A stretch of DNA of 7,622 nt from Clostridiales bacterium (GTDB lineage: Bacteria > Bacillota_A > Clostridia > Christensenellales > Aristaeellaceae): the NCBI GenBank assembly GCA_024684665.1, contig JAIKWN010000128.1, forward strand, positions 1 through 7,622. The letters are read 5' to 3'. The translations under genes and the position numbers were made by a program. Numbering within the stretch: position 1 is the first letter of the stretch; each line of letters starts with the position of its first letter. Positions 7,267 to 7,622 of this stretch are shown in pieces. Below the pieces are notes generated by a model. The model was not told the DNA's origin. It saw only the letters and a list, made by a program, of their open reading frames with translations, and made no database searches.

Positions 7267-7272
7267 AGGAGG
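7267..7272 (+). promoter_or_regulatory. Shine-Dalgarno site of the FAD oxidoreductase gene
   Basis: A perfect AGGAGG 9 nt before ATG 7282. It fixes the start codon of a gene that otherwise runs off the right edge. Confidence 0.85.
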
Positions 7273-7281
7273 AAATACACT

Positions 7282-7622
7282 ATGCATACAGCGGTCATCA
7301 TCGGCGCGGGCCCTGCTGGCCTCACAGCGGCTTACGAGCTTTTGACGGGATCTTCGGACTTCCGGGTCGTCGTGCTGGAGAAGAGCGATACCGTGGGCGG
7401 CATCTCAAGGACGGTCGCATGGAACGGGAACCGGATGGACATGGGAGGACACCGTTTCTTTTCCAAGGTTCCGGAAGTCAACGCCTGGTGGGAAAAGATG
7501 ATGCCCGCTCAGGGAGCGCCGGCAAAGGACTATAAGCAGCTGAACCGTCCCTCCACGCTTGCCTCCGGAGGCCCGGATCCGGAAAAAACGGATCGCGTCA
7601 TGCTGCGCCGGCACCGCCTCTC
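7282..7622 (+). CDS. FAD-dependent oxidoreductase, amine-oxidase/UDP-galactopyranose-mutase-like (3' truncated by window edge)
   Basis: Partial: 113 codons are present and the frame is open at the right edge. The N-terminus is a Rossmann FAD-binding fold: [17 protein letters not shown] with the GxGxxG motif at residues 8-13, then VVVLEKS with the ribose-binding Glu33, then VGGISRT (38-44), the second flavin-contact motif. The following [12 protein letters not shown] (51-62) and VNAWW (66-70) are characteristic of a bacterial NAD(P)/FAD oxidoreductase group related to UDP-galactopyranose mutase and protoporphyrinogen-oxidase-like proteins (COG1232-like). As I recall, such genes often sit near glycosyltransferase or GtrA-type genes, so a role in cell-surface sugar or lipid metabolism is plausible but not shown. 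The substrate-binding domain lies outside the window. The start is well supported by the AGGAGG and the promoter upstream. The gene is divergent from the esterase. Confidence 0.85.
   Translation, partial: MHTAVIIGAGPAGLTAAYELLTGSSDFRVVVLEKSDTVGGISRTVAWNGNRMDMGGHRFFSKVPEVNAWWEKMMPAQGAPAKDYKQLNRPSTLASGGPDPEKTDRVMLRRHRL

Noticed and set aside
7191..7535. Plus-strand open frame of 114 codons at the right end
   Set aside because: Wrong frame. The real gene starts at 7282, shows the FAD motifs, and has a promoter and ribosome site.

Overview
The window looks like chromosome from a fairly GC-rich Bacillota, probably a gut-type Clostridia. Three things point that way: strong AGGAGG ribosome binding sites, a BspA-like LRR/Big-domain surface protein, and an ABC exporter pair of a type common in Firmicutes. 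There is no rRNA or other marker gene, so this placement is an inference. I see no CRISPR array, tRNA, transposase, integrase or phage gene.

Layout, left to right. (1) Positions 2-2542, + strand: the 3' part of a large surface-type protein. It has about 18 BspA-type (TpLRR/LRR_5) repeats of about 23 residues, then three bacterial Ig-like (Big_2-like) domains, then a short C-terminal LRR_5 cap. The frame is open through the left edge, so the true start lies outside the window. (2) Positions 2575-4359 and 4356-6248, + strand: two full-length ABC exporter half-transporters overlapping by ATGA. Their degenerate ATPase motifs are complementary, as expected for an obligate heterodimer of the TM287/288, BmrCD or LmrCD kind. 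The first begins only 32 nt after the LRR gene, with no terminator between, so all three may be co-transcribed. (3) Positions 6249-6377: a convergent intergenic gap with a 9-bp-stem hairpin whose U-tract lies on the minus-strand side, so it mainly terminates the next gene. (4) Positions 6378-7103, - strand: an alpha/beta-hydrolase of the putative esterase (PF00756/IroE-like) type, whose start region is a short in-frame repeat holding several ATGs. (5) Positions 7104-7281: a divergent promoter region with an extended -10 promoter leftward and a near-consensus sigma-A promoter rightward. The rightward promoter is flanked by a tandem 9-mer and has a palindrome across its -10. (6) Position 7282 to the right edge, + strand: the N-terminal 113 codons of an FAD-dependent amine-oxidase/UDP-galactopyranose-mutase-like oxidoreductase.

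How the genes work together: the two ABC proteins almost certainly form one exporter. The LRR protein may be expressed with it, but nothing in the sequence shows a functional link. The esterase and the FAD enzyme are divergently transcribed and could share regulation. Most of the window is ordinary accessory or housekeeping content. The points most worth a second look are the asymmetric ATPase sites, the repeat-built start region of the esterase, and the structured rightward promoter. I did not find a convincing new biological system.
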